Shown: positions 16,931-25,758 of the stretch, one piece after another
Numbering within the stretch: position 1 is the stretch's first letter
How the letters are laid out: every line of letters starts with the position of its first letter
DNA from: Chara braunii
Lineage: Eukaryota > Streptophyta > Charophyceae > Charales > Characeae
DNA: 25,758 nucleotides
Assembly (NCBI GenBank): GCA_003427395.1
Contig: BFEA01000088.1
Location: forward strand, 1,679,042-1,704,799
Direction: 5' to 3'
Position numbers and translations under genes: made by a program
The notes under the pieces: generated by a model
Databases searched by the model: none
What the model was told of the DNA's origin: nothing
The model's input: the letters and a program-made list of their open reading frames with translations, nothing else

Positions 16931-18129
16931 AAGAAGCCGCAAAAGCACAAGCAGCCGACACAGAAGAGTGACCGCAAAGCAGCTTCAGCATCTTCAATCT
17001 TCAGAGCGGAACAATACGCCAGGCTGCTCCAGTGCTGCACCAGGCAAGGCGGAAGAAGGATTACCCTGTGCTCACTCCGTATGAAACGACCGGAGGGCAA
17101 ACCCCCCGATCAGCTCCATCAGGTATAGTGGAGACGCACGAGCACAGCGAAAACCGCAGTGCTATTGCATAGCCGATGTGACGCGATGACCCTGATGCGC
17201 CTTAGCCCAGGCCGGGCTCAACGTCAAGAAACCGGGCCATTCCTTTTCGGTACATGGTACTTGGGCCGCGGCCTCTTCTATATCAGTATGAATCTGGCTC
17301 AGTTCATGTGACAGATTCATGAACTTGTCGACCCCATTGGAGGGACGCGTGGCCCGGCAGTATCCAGGAGGGAAAGTTAGGGCACGTAGTACCAACCGCC
17401 AAAACCTTCGGGTGCCCAAAACCAAAAAGGTTTTGGCTTGTGCGCTGTCCACCAATTATCCCCATTTGCTTCCTCAGCCCACTCATAACTGCAACTTCTG
17501 CAAGGCTGTGCAAGCCATAAGATACGAGTCGCTGCAAGGGACGTTGGCCCGGTTTCCAGCACCAGCCGAAGCCGGGTAATGAGCGGATTATGAGCCCACT
17601 ATATACTTCCTTTTCCGTGTTGCAATTCATAAGATACAAGTAGCTGCAAGGGAAGTTGGAAGCGGCCGAAATTGTGAAGATTCCCGGCCTCAGTGATCGA
17701 GCTGCCAGTGAAATAAAAAACAGGAAACACATCCCACTACAGACAGCTGCACGTGCTGGCCATCATCATCGTATCAATGTCATAATTACCGGAGATCTGG
17801 TCCGCAGCGATGTTGTGCTGTCCATGCTGACTACAACGTTTGAGTTCCCAACGCTCCGAGTACGTCCAAGGCTGGTGGTTGACTCGTATATTCTATATGA
17901 GACTATATCCGATTCCATGGATAAGATGCAGAACGCAGAATCTGACACGAACCATTCCCAAGCTGTGCACATCCACAAACGGCTACCAGCTCATTCTAAT
18001 TGCGACCATCAGCTTGACAAGCGAGCGCAATGGACCGCCTCATAGGTGACGTAAGAAAACAATTCGACAGTGAAGACTGCGAAAGGGAGGGCAGTAGAAG
18101 ACTGAACGTCACTGAAGTTATTGGAAACA

Positions 18130-18132
<3 letters not shown>
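16931..18132. other. No supported gene
   Basis: Open frames exist on both strands (for example 17,656-18,045 plus and 17,304-17,732 minus), but they overlap each other and show no known domain. A short phrase (CATAAGATAC-AGT-GCTGCAAGGGA-GTTGG) is repeated at about 17,516 and 17,629. Confidence 0.35.

Positions 18133-18200
<68 letters not shown>
18133..18200. repeat. (GA)34 microsatellite
   Basis: Uninterrupted GA dinucleotide run of about 68 bases. Confidence 0.97.
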
Positions 18201-18203
<3 letters not shown>

Positions 18204-18995
18204 GAATGAAATAAACGAAAACCCAGACACCACAGCATGGCTGAGTGTTGTGCGGCAGTGTCCCTGCTCAATAAAGACTGCGCAGAGGCAGAGGCATTGC
18301 GGTCCAGCAAACATGCAGCAGCAGCAGTAATTAGATATCACTACTCCAACGGCTTAATTCATTAATGGTAGATATTCACCTCCCACAGCCCAAGAAAAAA
18401 GAGAAAGGAAAAGCGAGAGATACCAAAGCGCGATAACAAATTGGGGTAACGAGGAAGGGCTATTTACCCTGAGAGCAGTTTGCATGTTGCCTAATATAGC
18501 TGAAAAGCCTGAAAACATCGAACCCCATAGCGAGCTAACCTTCGTCTCCCAATTTTCAAACATGGCGGCGGAGAACGAAAGGGAGACGAGAACAGAGAGG
18601 CAAAGCAAAGTCTTGGCCTGAGATCATGGGGGGGAAAAAAAACAAAAAGAAGAGGAAAAATCGAAAAAGATAAGACTACGAAAGAAACAGCCCTGAGTGC
18701 CCACTGCCCACCATGGAGATGGCGTTCATTTTATTTTTATTATTTTTCTCTAATCCCCCCGTTATACCACTACAGTAGTACCTTTGCCATCCGGTTTCGA
18801 CAAGTTTTTGCCAGCTCCCGAACTTTTACGAGGCCGGGCCCGACGACAGCTGCCGTTGATTAATCTGATCGGCGGCCGTCGTTTCTTTTCGGCCTCCTCC
18901 TGAAAGATCGGAGGCCCACTCCCCCCCTTTTTTTTTTTTTTTTTTTCTTTTTAGACACTTCAGGCCCACTCACTATTTTCGGAACCGACAAAGCT
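18201..18995. other. No supported gene
   Basis: The segment contains A-rich and T-rich runs, but no coding frame with a domain. The part from about 18,771 (CTACAGTAGTACC) resembles the end of a TA-flanked DNA transposon; no partner end was found. Confidence 0.4.
18912..18971. mobile_element. Possible severely truncated retroposed insert
   Basis: A C-run followed by about 20 T and TTTAGACACTTC is flanked by identical 10-bp direct repeats AGGCCCACTC (18,912-18,921 and 18,962-18,971). This fits a target-site duplication around a poly(A)-only insertion on the minus strand. Confidence 0.35.
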
Positions 18996-19107
18996 ACTAC
19001 AGTCGTCCCCCGAATACAACGCACGGTCATTATTGCCGAATTTGGTCTATCTTTCAGTCTAAATTCAGCTATAATGACCGTACGTTGTATTCGGGGAAGA
19101 GTGTAGT
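18996..19107. mobile_element. Hairpin MITE, copy 2 (112 bp)
   Basis: The ends ACTACAGTCGTCCCCCGAAT and ATTCGGGGAAGAGTGTAGT are inverted, and the arms extend through CAACG-ACGGTCATTAT. The CAGT start next to TA is of pogo/Tc1-mariner type. No coding capacity. Confidence 0.8.
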
Positions 19108-19520
19108 GCTCTATGATGGCTCCCATTTATTGGTGGGGAGCTAGCACCTGCTGGAAAACGGGTCCAGCGTCCCTTTGAGATGTGACATGAGCAGAGTGAA
19201 GAGGCAACCAAAGGACACCATTGATTTCCCTCTGCCTAGGGGATCCACTGTCCCCCTCGTTAACCATCGATCATCAGTCAGGCATAGATAGAATCGCCCG
19301 TTGTGATGTTCGCTCCCCTCCGTTTGTGTTTGAAGTGTTTCTCTCTCTCTCTTCAGACCCGTCCCCCCTGTCTCATTCTCCATGTCCTCCTCCCCATGCA
19401 CTCTCTTCCCTTCCTGCCCTTCTTCGTACCCATATAGCCGAGCAAACGGACGACGACGGAGGGGGCGAGGAGTCGAGCAGTGGGAGAAAAAGGGTTCACT
19501 TCACTGCACTCCTGAGATGG
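19108..19520. other. 3' flank of the minus-strand gene
   Basis: Pyrimidine-rich on the plus strand, with CTCTCTCTCT at about 19,341. No independent gene is supported. Confidence 0.35.
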
Positions 19521-20771
19521 TCACCAGTCGGTCTCTGCCAGAAGGCGCATCCCGACCCCGATGACCGCCAGCACAGCCCCGAAGACAGCCGACTCAGCCG
19601 AGCCGGCTATGGGGGATCCCGGGCGAGGTCCGCCACAACGGAGAAGGGAAACTTCTATCTCGAACTTATGCACTTCGCCGTCAACAGTCACGAAGAGGAA
19701 TTGGTCGGATCTTGGAAGAGCGATAGTGAGGCTGCTGGGATAAGTCCCGAATTCGGCAACCGTTTCTACGCCGAGTACTTTGCCGTGTGGTTTATCAAGC
19801 TTCAGCCAATATAATGCTGTTGTGTTCGGATCTACACTTTCTACACTTCCTGCCGCAAGTAAGTTGCAACCGTCCGATGTTACGACGACGTTTGACAGGA
19901 GACGAGCCGAAAAATTCGCGTACGAAGCAAAACTCTTGTCATAACGCGTAGGATCCCCCCCGATGGTGGAGATTATTCCTGAGGAGGTGTCCATCCTCCG
20001 CACCGCGAAAGGCTCGTGCGTACCGTCATTGCCATCGCTGATGTACAGGGACTTGCCGTCGAGGGAGATCGATCCGTCGGTGAACGTCGGAATGCGAAAG
20101 CTCACCTCAGTGCCAATGTCGCTATCTTCTTCAGAATCTGTTCCTCGATGACAGTTGTATTGGATAGTTTCAGGGGCGATTCCACGTCGGAGGAGGGAAG
20201 AGGGAGTTTAGAAAGTCGACGCAAAGAGGTACGGCTCTGTGGGCGACTTCGCTAAAGAGAAGCCGCCGGAGTCGCCGGACGCCATGTCAATGAGCAGCTC
20301 ATTTTGGCGAGTAGCCACCTTGCGACCGGCGTAGGAGTCGCTGACGAGAATGTGAGCTTCATCCAGAACCGCGATAGCTGCGATTTCCCGTGTGGTAGAC
20401 TCGTTGAAAACCGGCTGCTCCGATATGTCGTACAGACCGGATGACGCATTCAAATATGCGATGAACACATCCGCATTATTGGCTAGGAACATCGTCGTTC
20501 CGTCAGGGGTCAACGAAAGATCGGTACTCCGGCGCCAGGATTCTGGCCCTGGGAAAGGAACCAACGGGTAACCAGCATGCTTGACGAGGGTGCTAAGGCA
20601 TACGACCGAGTTTCCAAGTTTGCGTCCACGTGTGTCTGGCCGATCTTGGTCGACGTCGCTGGAGGCAGTGGAGGGTGCTACCAAAGGAAGGATCGTCAGC
20701 AGCGGGAGCAGGAGCAACGTGAGGGGGAGCAAGACTCTCCCCGGCCATTGGCGACATATCGGGCGACACAT
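19521..20771 (-). CDS. Secreted or membrane-anchored beta-propeller-like protein, interrupted by an in-frame TAA or intron
   Basis: The start is ATG at 20,771, chosen because it opens a clear signal peptide: basic MCRPICRQWPGR, then a Leu-rich core (residues about 13-31) and a small-residue cleavage region STAS. The first part (187 codons, to TAA 20,208) has strand-turn phrases typical of NHL/SMP-30/YVTN propellers: LSLTPDGTTMFLANN, ILVSDSYAG, GGFSLAKSP. The second part, in the same frame from about 20,150 to the stop at 19,521, continues the pattern (GSISLDGKSLYISDGNDG, VVTSDGCNLLAAG) and ends with a probable membrane segment, SAVFGAVLAVIGVGM, and a five- to nine-residue tail. The TAA is followed by a pyrimidine-rich stretch, so it may lie in a frame-preserving intron; otherwise it is a nonsense lesion. 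A likely ectodomain function is ligand or carbohydrate binding, but that is inference. Confidence 0.6.
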
Positions 20772-20824
20772 TGCGCGCAGGAGGCGGGGACAAAGCGGAC
20801 GAGTGCAGTCCGCTGAGCCCACTT

Positions 20825-20932
20825 CTGCAGTGGTGGGAAGCGGAGGGAGCGAGAGAGCGAGAAGGGAGGGAGGTCGGTGGCAAGCAGACGGAGGAAGGGA
20901 GGAGAAAGATGCGTCCACAGAAAAACACTCAC
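20825..20932 (-). other. Probable 5'-UTR intron of the beta-propeller gene
   Basis: On the minus strand the donor ACCA/GTGAGTG begins at 20,932. A long pyrimidine-rich tract leads to the acceptor CCACTGCAG ending at 20,825. The ATG at 20,771 is 54 bases further. A second good donor (CCCG/GTGAGT) lies near 21,058, suggesting an additional leader exon. Confidence 0.55.
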
Positions 20933-21061
20933 TGGTAGATGAAGGTAAACTAGCGGAAGGATGAAGGGAGGGAGGAGAAAGGGGCGCCAAAGAAAAGACT
21001 GGTAGTTGGAAAAGCACTTCTACCGGGAAGAACTAGGGGGGAAAAAAACGTTACTCACCGG

Positions 21062-21889
21062 GATTGATGATAGAGATTAGTCGAGAAGACGCTGCACGCC
21101 TCCCAGAATCTCTGTGTGAGTGAATCTTACTGCTAAGTTCCGTCGACTTGAGATTGCATAGCCGCAATCTGGTGGGCGAGATCTTCGTTGCCTGGGAGAA
21201 AGAATTTTGGCATATACTTAGAAAATGAGTGGACTTTCAGAATTCAGATCTTCGTTGCCTGGGAGAAAGAATTTTGGCATATACTTAGAAAATGAGTGGA
21301 CTTTCAGAATTCAGAACAAAAGACACACATTAAAGTGAGGTACTGAATCAGGAAATCGTAACGAGAATAGAAACACGCAAGTAGGCAGGCGGCAGGCCTC
21401 AATCGAGCACGAGTAATAGGACTAAAAAACTCTCGCTGTCTGATGTTCAAGCTTTCACTAGCACCGGCCTTTTCTCAAGCGAGGACTTGCCAAGTTGCAT
21501 ATTCATCCTCCCGAGCCCGCCCTGTTCTCTCAAATCCAACCCTAAAGACTTCTCGTTGATATTTTTCATTATAGCTTCTTCGACACTCCGCTGTCCAGCG
21601 CCCAGCCTGCCTTCTACTAGAAGCTGCTGCTGTGAGCGATGCCGAACTCGATGTAGTCGAGGTGCGCTTCCGCAAACCGCTGTGCCACGACGGCGTGTAA
21701 GAAGGCGTCACCTGCTCAAGTACGCAGTCACATACCATGGGGGAAAAAAAACACGACGATACTCTCAGTGTCGAGGCGAAAAGAGAAGATGCAAGATTTC
21801 CAGCAACGTTGACCCCACCCCGCACCCCGGCAGAGCCTTCGGATTTGCTTGGCCCGAAATCCCGGAGCAGCACAAACTGCAGAAAGCCC
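21062..21889. other. No supported gene; upstream flank of the minus-strand gene
   Basis: Apart from the 67-bp duplication, I see only overlapping unsupported open frames (21,475-21,918, both strands). Confidence 0.4.
21181..21314. repeat. 67-bp perfect tandem duplication
   Basis: ATCTTCGTTGCCTGGGAGAA through CTTTCAGAATTCAG is repeated at 21,181 and 21,248 with no visible difference. Confidence 0.9.
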
Positions 21890-22165
21890 TGAGCAAACTT
21901 CCAGGGGAAGAGTTATGAAGCCTCCGCGCTACGAAACCTTTTGTATTCGTTCGGAATCCTTCCCCCCGAAAAGGGGCAAAGAGTGCCGTGTGGGGCCCAA
22001 AATGACTTTCGGCGTCATTTTTTGCACCCTGGTTTAACGAGGGTGCAAAAATGACATGAAAAGTCACTTTCGGGGCCTGCGACACATTTTGCCCAGTTTG
22101 GGCGGGAACGAACATGATAAAGGTTTCTTCGCCGGGAGGTTTTATAACTTTTCCAAACTTTGAGC
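21890..22165. mobile_element. Degenerate fold-back element (~270 bp)
   Basis: The inner stem GCACCCT/AGGGTGC (22,024-22,046) extends outward with mismatches for over 110 bp per arm. AAATGAC and GTCATTTTT phrases pair, GGGGCCC pairs with GGGGCC, GTTCG pairs with CGAAC, and GAAACC pairs with GGTTTC. It ends near GTTATGAAGCCTCC on the left and GGAGGTTTTATAAC on the right. It is non-coding and consistent with an old MITE or fold-back transposon. Confidence 0.65.
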
Positions 22166-22287
22166 CCTGAAAAAAAAAAAAAAAGCTTTCACTTCCACTT
22201 TGCCACACAGGCCGCAATCGACGACTTTCCCCACAATTGAAGAACGACAAATCTCGGGAAAAAAAAAAAAAAAAAACGAAAAATGCC

Positions 22288-22413
22288 GAGCTCACAGTAA
22301 TCGTCGGGAAAAGAAGGAAAGATAATAATGGGCACTCACCAAAACATGGAGAGCTCACAGTAATCGTCGGGAAAGTAAGGAAAGATCATAATGGGTACTC
22401 ACCAAATGCAGAA
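22288..22413. repeat. 63-bp tandem duplication
   Basis: GAGCTCACAGTAATCGTCGG occurs at 22,288 and 22,351, followed by AAGGAAAGAT-ATAATGGG-ACTCACCAAA in each. A handful of substitutions separate the copies. Confidence 0.85.
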
Positions 22414-22551
22414 AATACAAAAATGATGGCGGCGCATCTTTCCATGTTTTTTTTTTACCGAATGATTCTTTCTCATTTCGTACCTTCGATGCGTAGTGCA
22501 CCCACGCTTAATGTACCACGACGAAGATAACATCAGAGTAAGGAAACGTAC

Positions 22552-22682
22552 AAATCGAAACAAATTAAAAACAAATTAAAAACAAATTACGAACCAGCGT
22601 TCCGTCGCAATGAACCAAGAATCGAAACAAATTAAAAACAAATTAAAAACAAATTAAAAACAAATTAAAAACAAATTACGAA
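22552..22682. repeat. (ACAAATTAAAA)n minisatellite, two blocks
   Basis: An 11-bp unit is repeated three times in the first block and five times in the second. Both blocks start AATCGAAACAAATT and end ACAAATTACGAA, so the array was duplicated together with its edges. Confidence 0.9.
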
Positions 22683-23330
22683 TCCCATCAACACTTCACC
22701 CAAACGATCAAATCGTACAGCTTCCTAGAGCCTGTCAGGCTGTCACCGCCACGTTTACAAACAGAGCTATGCAGAGCAAACTAATTTTACCAGGGAAAAC
22801 AGAAATGAGAAAGAGACAATCGACATCACCATAGGCCCGTCTTTCGCGAATGAAGCGGTGCTAGTATGGGCGTCGCCACACCACTCTGGAAATGTGAAAA
22901 CGACAAAAATGTGGCCCGTGCACCTGGCAGAAGAATGAAGCTTTATTATTATTATTGGCGATGCCCTATGTTCAGGAGTGGAACCGGCCATCCGATGTCC
23001 AGTGTCCACAGCCCGGCTAAGGGCCGAAACTTCACCGTCGGTTCCGGTTGGGAGAAGCGGCCGCGAAAATACGCCTCAATGTGAGTGGCGTTTTGAGTGG
23101 AAGGTTTGAGTCGTCCTCGACGGTGTACGTTGAGGGATGATGGGAGGAGATGGTGGCGGCAAGACAATAATAAAGCTCAAGTCATCCCTTCTTATGTAGT
23201 CTATTTTATTATCTTCATCATTTCTGCATTAATTTGCTGCATCGCGTAACATAACAGAATGGGAGAGAGAAGGTTAATTTGGACAAGCGACTAAGGGCAT
23301 ACTCACATGAGGACGGCCCAGCGCTAAGCT

Positions 23331-23377
23331 ACTTGCCTCGCCCGGCCGTGCAGCACGGCCGTGCATCCCGGGCAAGT
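23331..23377. repeat. GC-rich inverted repeat
   Basis: ACTTGCC and GGCAAGT ends enclose GCCGTGC and GCACGGC arms; a second hairpin CCCGGGC/GCCCGGG follows at 23,367-23,385. Possibly part of an old MITE. Confidence 0.55.
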
Positions 23378-24121
23378 CGCCCGGGGTCACCCGCACCGGG
23401 CAACCGTGCAGGCAAAAATCGCCCCGATTCGAGATACAGTCAAAGTTACAACGAGAGAGTCCCCGAGAAGAGTAGACGTGTGTATCCCCACAATCAGATT
23501 TCCACCTACACTACCGTCTTCACCCGAATAGAACGCCCGGTCATTATAGCCGTATTTGGTGCACTTAACAGTCCAGATGCAGCGATAATGACCGGGCGTT
23601 CTATTCGGGTGAAGACGGTAGTTAGTTACCTAGGCTATGACCGCAGCCCGAAACAGAAAACATCCCACACTAGATCCTTCTTGGTTCTACGAAATGATGA
23701 GTGGTGTCTCACATCCCTTCCGTATGTGAGAGCCGAGCCTCCCCAAGACTTGTTACGAACAGTCGGCCGCCAAAGCCTATCTCACCCAAATAAAGAAAAA
23801 TTAATAAGAAGAAGAAAAAAAAAAATCCCTCAAAAGGCACAAATGTGTTGCCATAGTCAAGGAGCCATAGCTGTCGATTTCTGTGGCACCCAAAGTAGGA
23901 GGGACAGCGAGTGAGTGGCTTCGGGCAGCACAGTGTATTCGAAGCTGAGCGGGGTTGACGCTGCTGCGAACTAAGACGCGGATACGGATGCGGATGCAGG
24001 TACTGTGTGGGCAATAAGCAAGGCGATGATTGACAGCCAATGACAACAAGCAACAAGGCATTAGACAACAACCAATTGCACGAAGGGTGGATGGCATGGG
24101 GGAGGCGGGTGGGCAGACAAA
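23378..24121. other. No supported gene; contains the third MITE
   Basis: The open frame 23,279-23,914 runs across the MITE and the GC-rich inverted repeat, and shows no domain. Confidence 0.4.
23510..23622. mobile_element. Hairpin MITE, copy 3 (113 bp, perfect arms)
   Basis: 38-bp perfectly complementary arms at 23,510-23,547 and 23,585-23,622, beginning ACTACCGTCTTCACCCGAAT. It shares the CGAATA-AACG-CGGTCATTAT layout with copies 1 and 2, but with different bases at several stem positions in both arms. Confidence 0.85.
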
Positions 24122-24895
24122 CAGCACAAGGCAACAAGCGAAGAGACATAAAGAGCCAAGTTGAAAAAAAGGGAGCGAAAAAAAATAAAACAATAAAAAG
24201 TGATGATGACATAATGTTTCGTCGGAATTGCACCGACTCATCAGGAGGCTGAACCCTTGACAATCTGCGGAGTACCGGTTTTGGATGTTTTCGGTCATGA
24301 ACCCTTTGACCCTTGTTGAAGACAGATTGACCACAAGCGGAACATAGCAGCGAGCGGCACCCGTGTGAAGCACCACGCAACACACCCGAAGCCACTCAAC
24401 CGCACAACACCAAAGACGACTGCAAGGAACAACACGTCAAACGGCGGACGGCAGCAAGAAACAACCCTGCGGAGCACCAGGCAACGCACCAGAAGTCACT
24501 CAACTGCAGAACGACACAGACGGCTGCAAGGAACAACACCGCAAGTGGAGGCACAGCACAGCGCTCGTGTAATGAAGCACAAGGCAACAACCACACGACC
24601 ACAACACTACACGACGCACACAAGTAAGGAACCCAAAAGGCACGACACATGAATGGACAGCTTGGAAGCAGCGCGGCGAAGCACAAGGCAACACGACTTC
24701 CACAACCAGACTGCACAGTGAACGTAACAGCACACAACGAACAGCACGTGACCCAAGCGGAATAGGCAGCAAGGCAACGGTGACGCACAGACAGCACAAG
24801 GCAGCCCACACATCCAACAAGGAGTAAAGCAGCAGCACATGACCTACTCACATCACGGGTGAACACCGCAGACTGTTGGTTCCCACCACCCAATA
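24122..24895. repeat. T-poor degenerate tandem array (~104-bp period)
   Basis: AGCAC-A-GCAAC phrases recur at 24,369, 24,473, 24,576, 24,680 and 24,792, with an outlier at 24,122. Units 1 and 2 also share CCACTCAAC/TCACTCAACTG and CTGCAAGGAACAACAC. Open frames on the minus strand (Cys/Leu/Val-rich) follow from this composition. Confidence 0.45.
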
Positions 24896-25112
24896 AGCCA
24901 GGGAGTCACTCCGCCGAACATTCGTCATCACCAACAGGCAACACAAACGCCCCGAACGGAGCAGCCCCCCTGAAAGTGCAGTTGGCACTCCAAACGAGGG
25001 ACCACCGACTGTTTGGCACTACTTAAGGGTGCTCAGTTGGGCACACAAAAGAAGTTAGAAAAAATCACAGCAAGAACAGACAACATAGAAAAAGACTGGA
25101 AAACATAAAACT

Positions 25113-25116
<4 letters not shown>
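24896..25116. other. No feature seen
   Basis: Unremarkable non-coding sequence leading into the GT microsatellite. Confidence 0.4.
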
Positions 25117-25167
<51 letters not shown>

Positions 25168-25209
25168 TGCGTATGTGTTTCTGCGCGCGAGTGTGTGTGT
25201 GTGTATGTG

Positions 25210-25240
<31 letters not shown>
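25117..25240. repeat. (GT)n microsatellite
   Basis: Near-continuous GT, with short interruptions around 25,160-25,212. Confidence 0.95.
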
Positions 25241-25241
<1 letters not shown>

Positions 25242-25247
25242 ACGCAC

Positions 25248-25627
25248 GTGTGCCGGGGGAGGGGAGGGAGGACCCCTCCCCCACCTACGTGACACCCCAG
25301 GCCGCGGATCCTGCGGCCTAGGAGGCGGTCGAGGAGGCCGACAGCGGGCCCGCGGCCGAGGCCGCGCGGCCGCCCCAGTCCAGGGCGGGGGCGCGCGCAG
25401 GAAAACAGCTTAGCTCGCGCGGCCATCGCACTTTGGCCTCTAAGGCCATGTAAAAAAATAATAATAAAAATTAAAAATTTAAGGGGGTGTTTTTAGGTAT
25501 GTGAGAAAAATAAATAAATAGAAAAAAATAAATATTAATTGATTGATAGTTTTTTAGATTGATTGACTGATTGATTGATTGATTGATTGGTGGGGGAGGG
25601 GTCCTCCCTCCCCTCCCCCCGGCACAC
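25248..25627. repeat. Inverted repeat with 38-bp arms
   Basis: The left arm 25,248-25,285 (GTGTGCCGGGGGAGGGGAGG, continuing to CCTCCCCCACC) is the reverse complement of the right arm 25,589-25,627, apart from one extra C. The arms are flanked outside by (GT)n on the left and (CA)n on the right, so the symmetry extends into the microsatellites. Confidence 0.9.
25290..25588. other. GC-extreme block next to AT-rich block
   Basis: About 25,297-25,425 is dominated by GGCCGCGG-type sequence with many short palindromes (GCGGCCGC, GGCCTCTAAGGCC). From about 25,450 it becomes AT-rich and ends in an (ATTG)n run at about 25,557-25,588. No gene is seen. Confidence 0.6.
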
Positions 25628-25711
25628 GCGCACACACACACACACACACACACTCAGCAAGTCAGCGGAACGCATGTACACACACACACTCAGCAAGTCA
25701 GCGAAATGCAT

Positions 25712-25758
<47 letters not shown>
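25628..25758. repeat. (CA)n microsatellite with a 36-bp inserted repeat
   Basis: CA repeats reach the window end. They are broken by two copies of a unit containing CTCAGCAAGTCAGCG and GCATGTA, starting at 25,653 and 25,689. Confidence 0.9.

Larger units (their letters stand above)
22166..23330. other. Non-coding, A-runs and tandem repeats
   Basis: Two A-runs (about 22,170 and 22,259), a 63-bp duplication, an 11-bp minisatellite and a short (ATT)n run near 22,945. No gene is supported. Confidence 0.45.

Noticed and set aside
17656-18045. 129-codon plus-strand open frame with a moderately protein-like middle
   Set aside because: No recognisable domain, overlapping frames on the other strand, and no clear splice sites or start context.
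23279-23914. 211-codon open frame
   Set aside because: It reads straight through a perfect hairpin MITE and a GC-rich inverted repeat.
24396-24893. 165-codon minus-strand Cys/Leu/Val-rich open frame
   Set aside because: Explained by the T-poor composition of the plus-strand array.
25297-25452. GCGGCCGC and GGCCTCTAAGGCC as cloning-vector or adapter sequence
   Set aside because: The surrounding GC-rich sequence does not read as a known linker, and the sites are part of a generally GGCC-rich block.

Overview
This window is nuclear DNA of a repeat-rich eukaryote. It carries GT-AG introns with good consensus splice sites, a SUMO-protease (Ulp1) gene with introns, (GT)n, (GA)n and (ATTG)n microsatellites, hairpin MITEs and a 50-N scaffold gap. 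A streptophyte alga such as Chara is my best guess from the style of the repeats and proteins, but that is inference. No tRNA, rRNA, CRISPR array or bacterial operon is visible.

Layout. Bases 1-3,250 are mostly repeats: GT-rich simple sequence, a 78-bp palindrome, and a tandem array packed with a 24-bp palindromic motif. Bases 3,417-4,423 hold an unrecognised gene, probably with one small intron. Bases 4,424-5,930 are intergenic with more motif copies. A long gene begins with a 5'-UTR intron (5,931-6,099) and an ATG at 6,105. It runs to 11,747 but is broken by two frameshifts and six internal stops. Its order is a basic nuclear-localisation-like region, a ParB/sulfiredoxin-like region, a permuted (beta-class) DNA N4/N6-methyltransferase-like region with eroded catalytic motifs, then long glycine-rich and acidic tails. 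Immediately downstream on the same strand (12.38-13.42 kb) is an Ulp1/SENP-like cysteine protease whose His-Asp-Gln-Cys set is intact. Its last exon is tandemly duplicated across the scaffold gap.

Bases 14-19 kb are old interspersed and tandem repeats with two hairpin MITEs. At 19.5-20.8 kb on the minus strand is a secreted or membrane-anchored beta-propeller-like gene with a signal peptide, a 5'-UTR intron and one in-frame TAA between its halves. Bases 21-25.8 kb hold further tandem duplications, a roughly 270-bp fold-back, a third MITE, a T-poor degenerate tandem array, and a terminal inverted structure bounded by (GT)n on one side and (CA)n on the other.

The most novel-looking items are two. 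One is the dispersed 24-bp palindrome: it has no stop codon in any of six frames, occurs in-frame inside a protein, in an intron and in a tandem array, and appears to have served as a deletion breakpoint. The other is the ParB plus methyltransferase-like pseudogene beside an intact Ulp1 protease, which could be the remains of an undescribed mobile or domesticated system.
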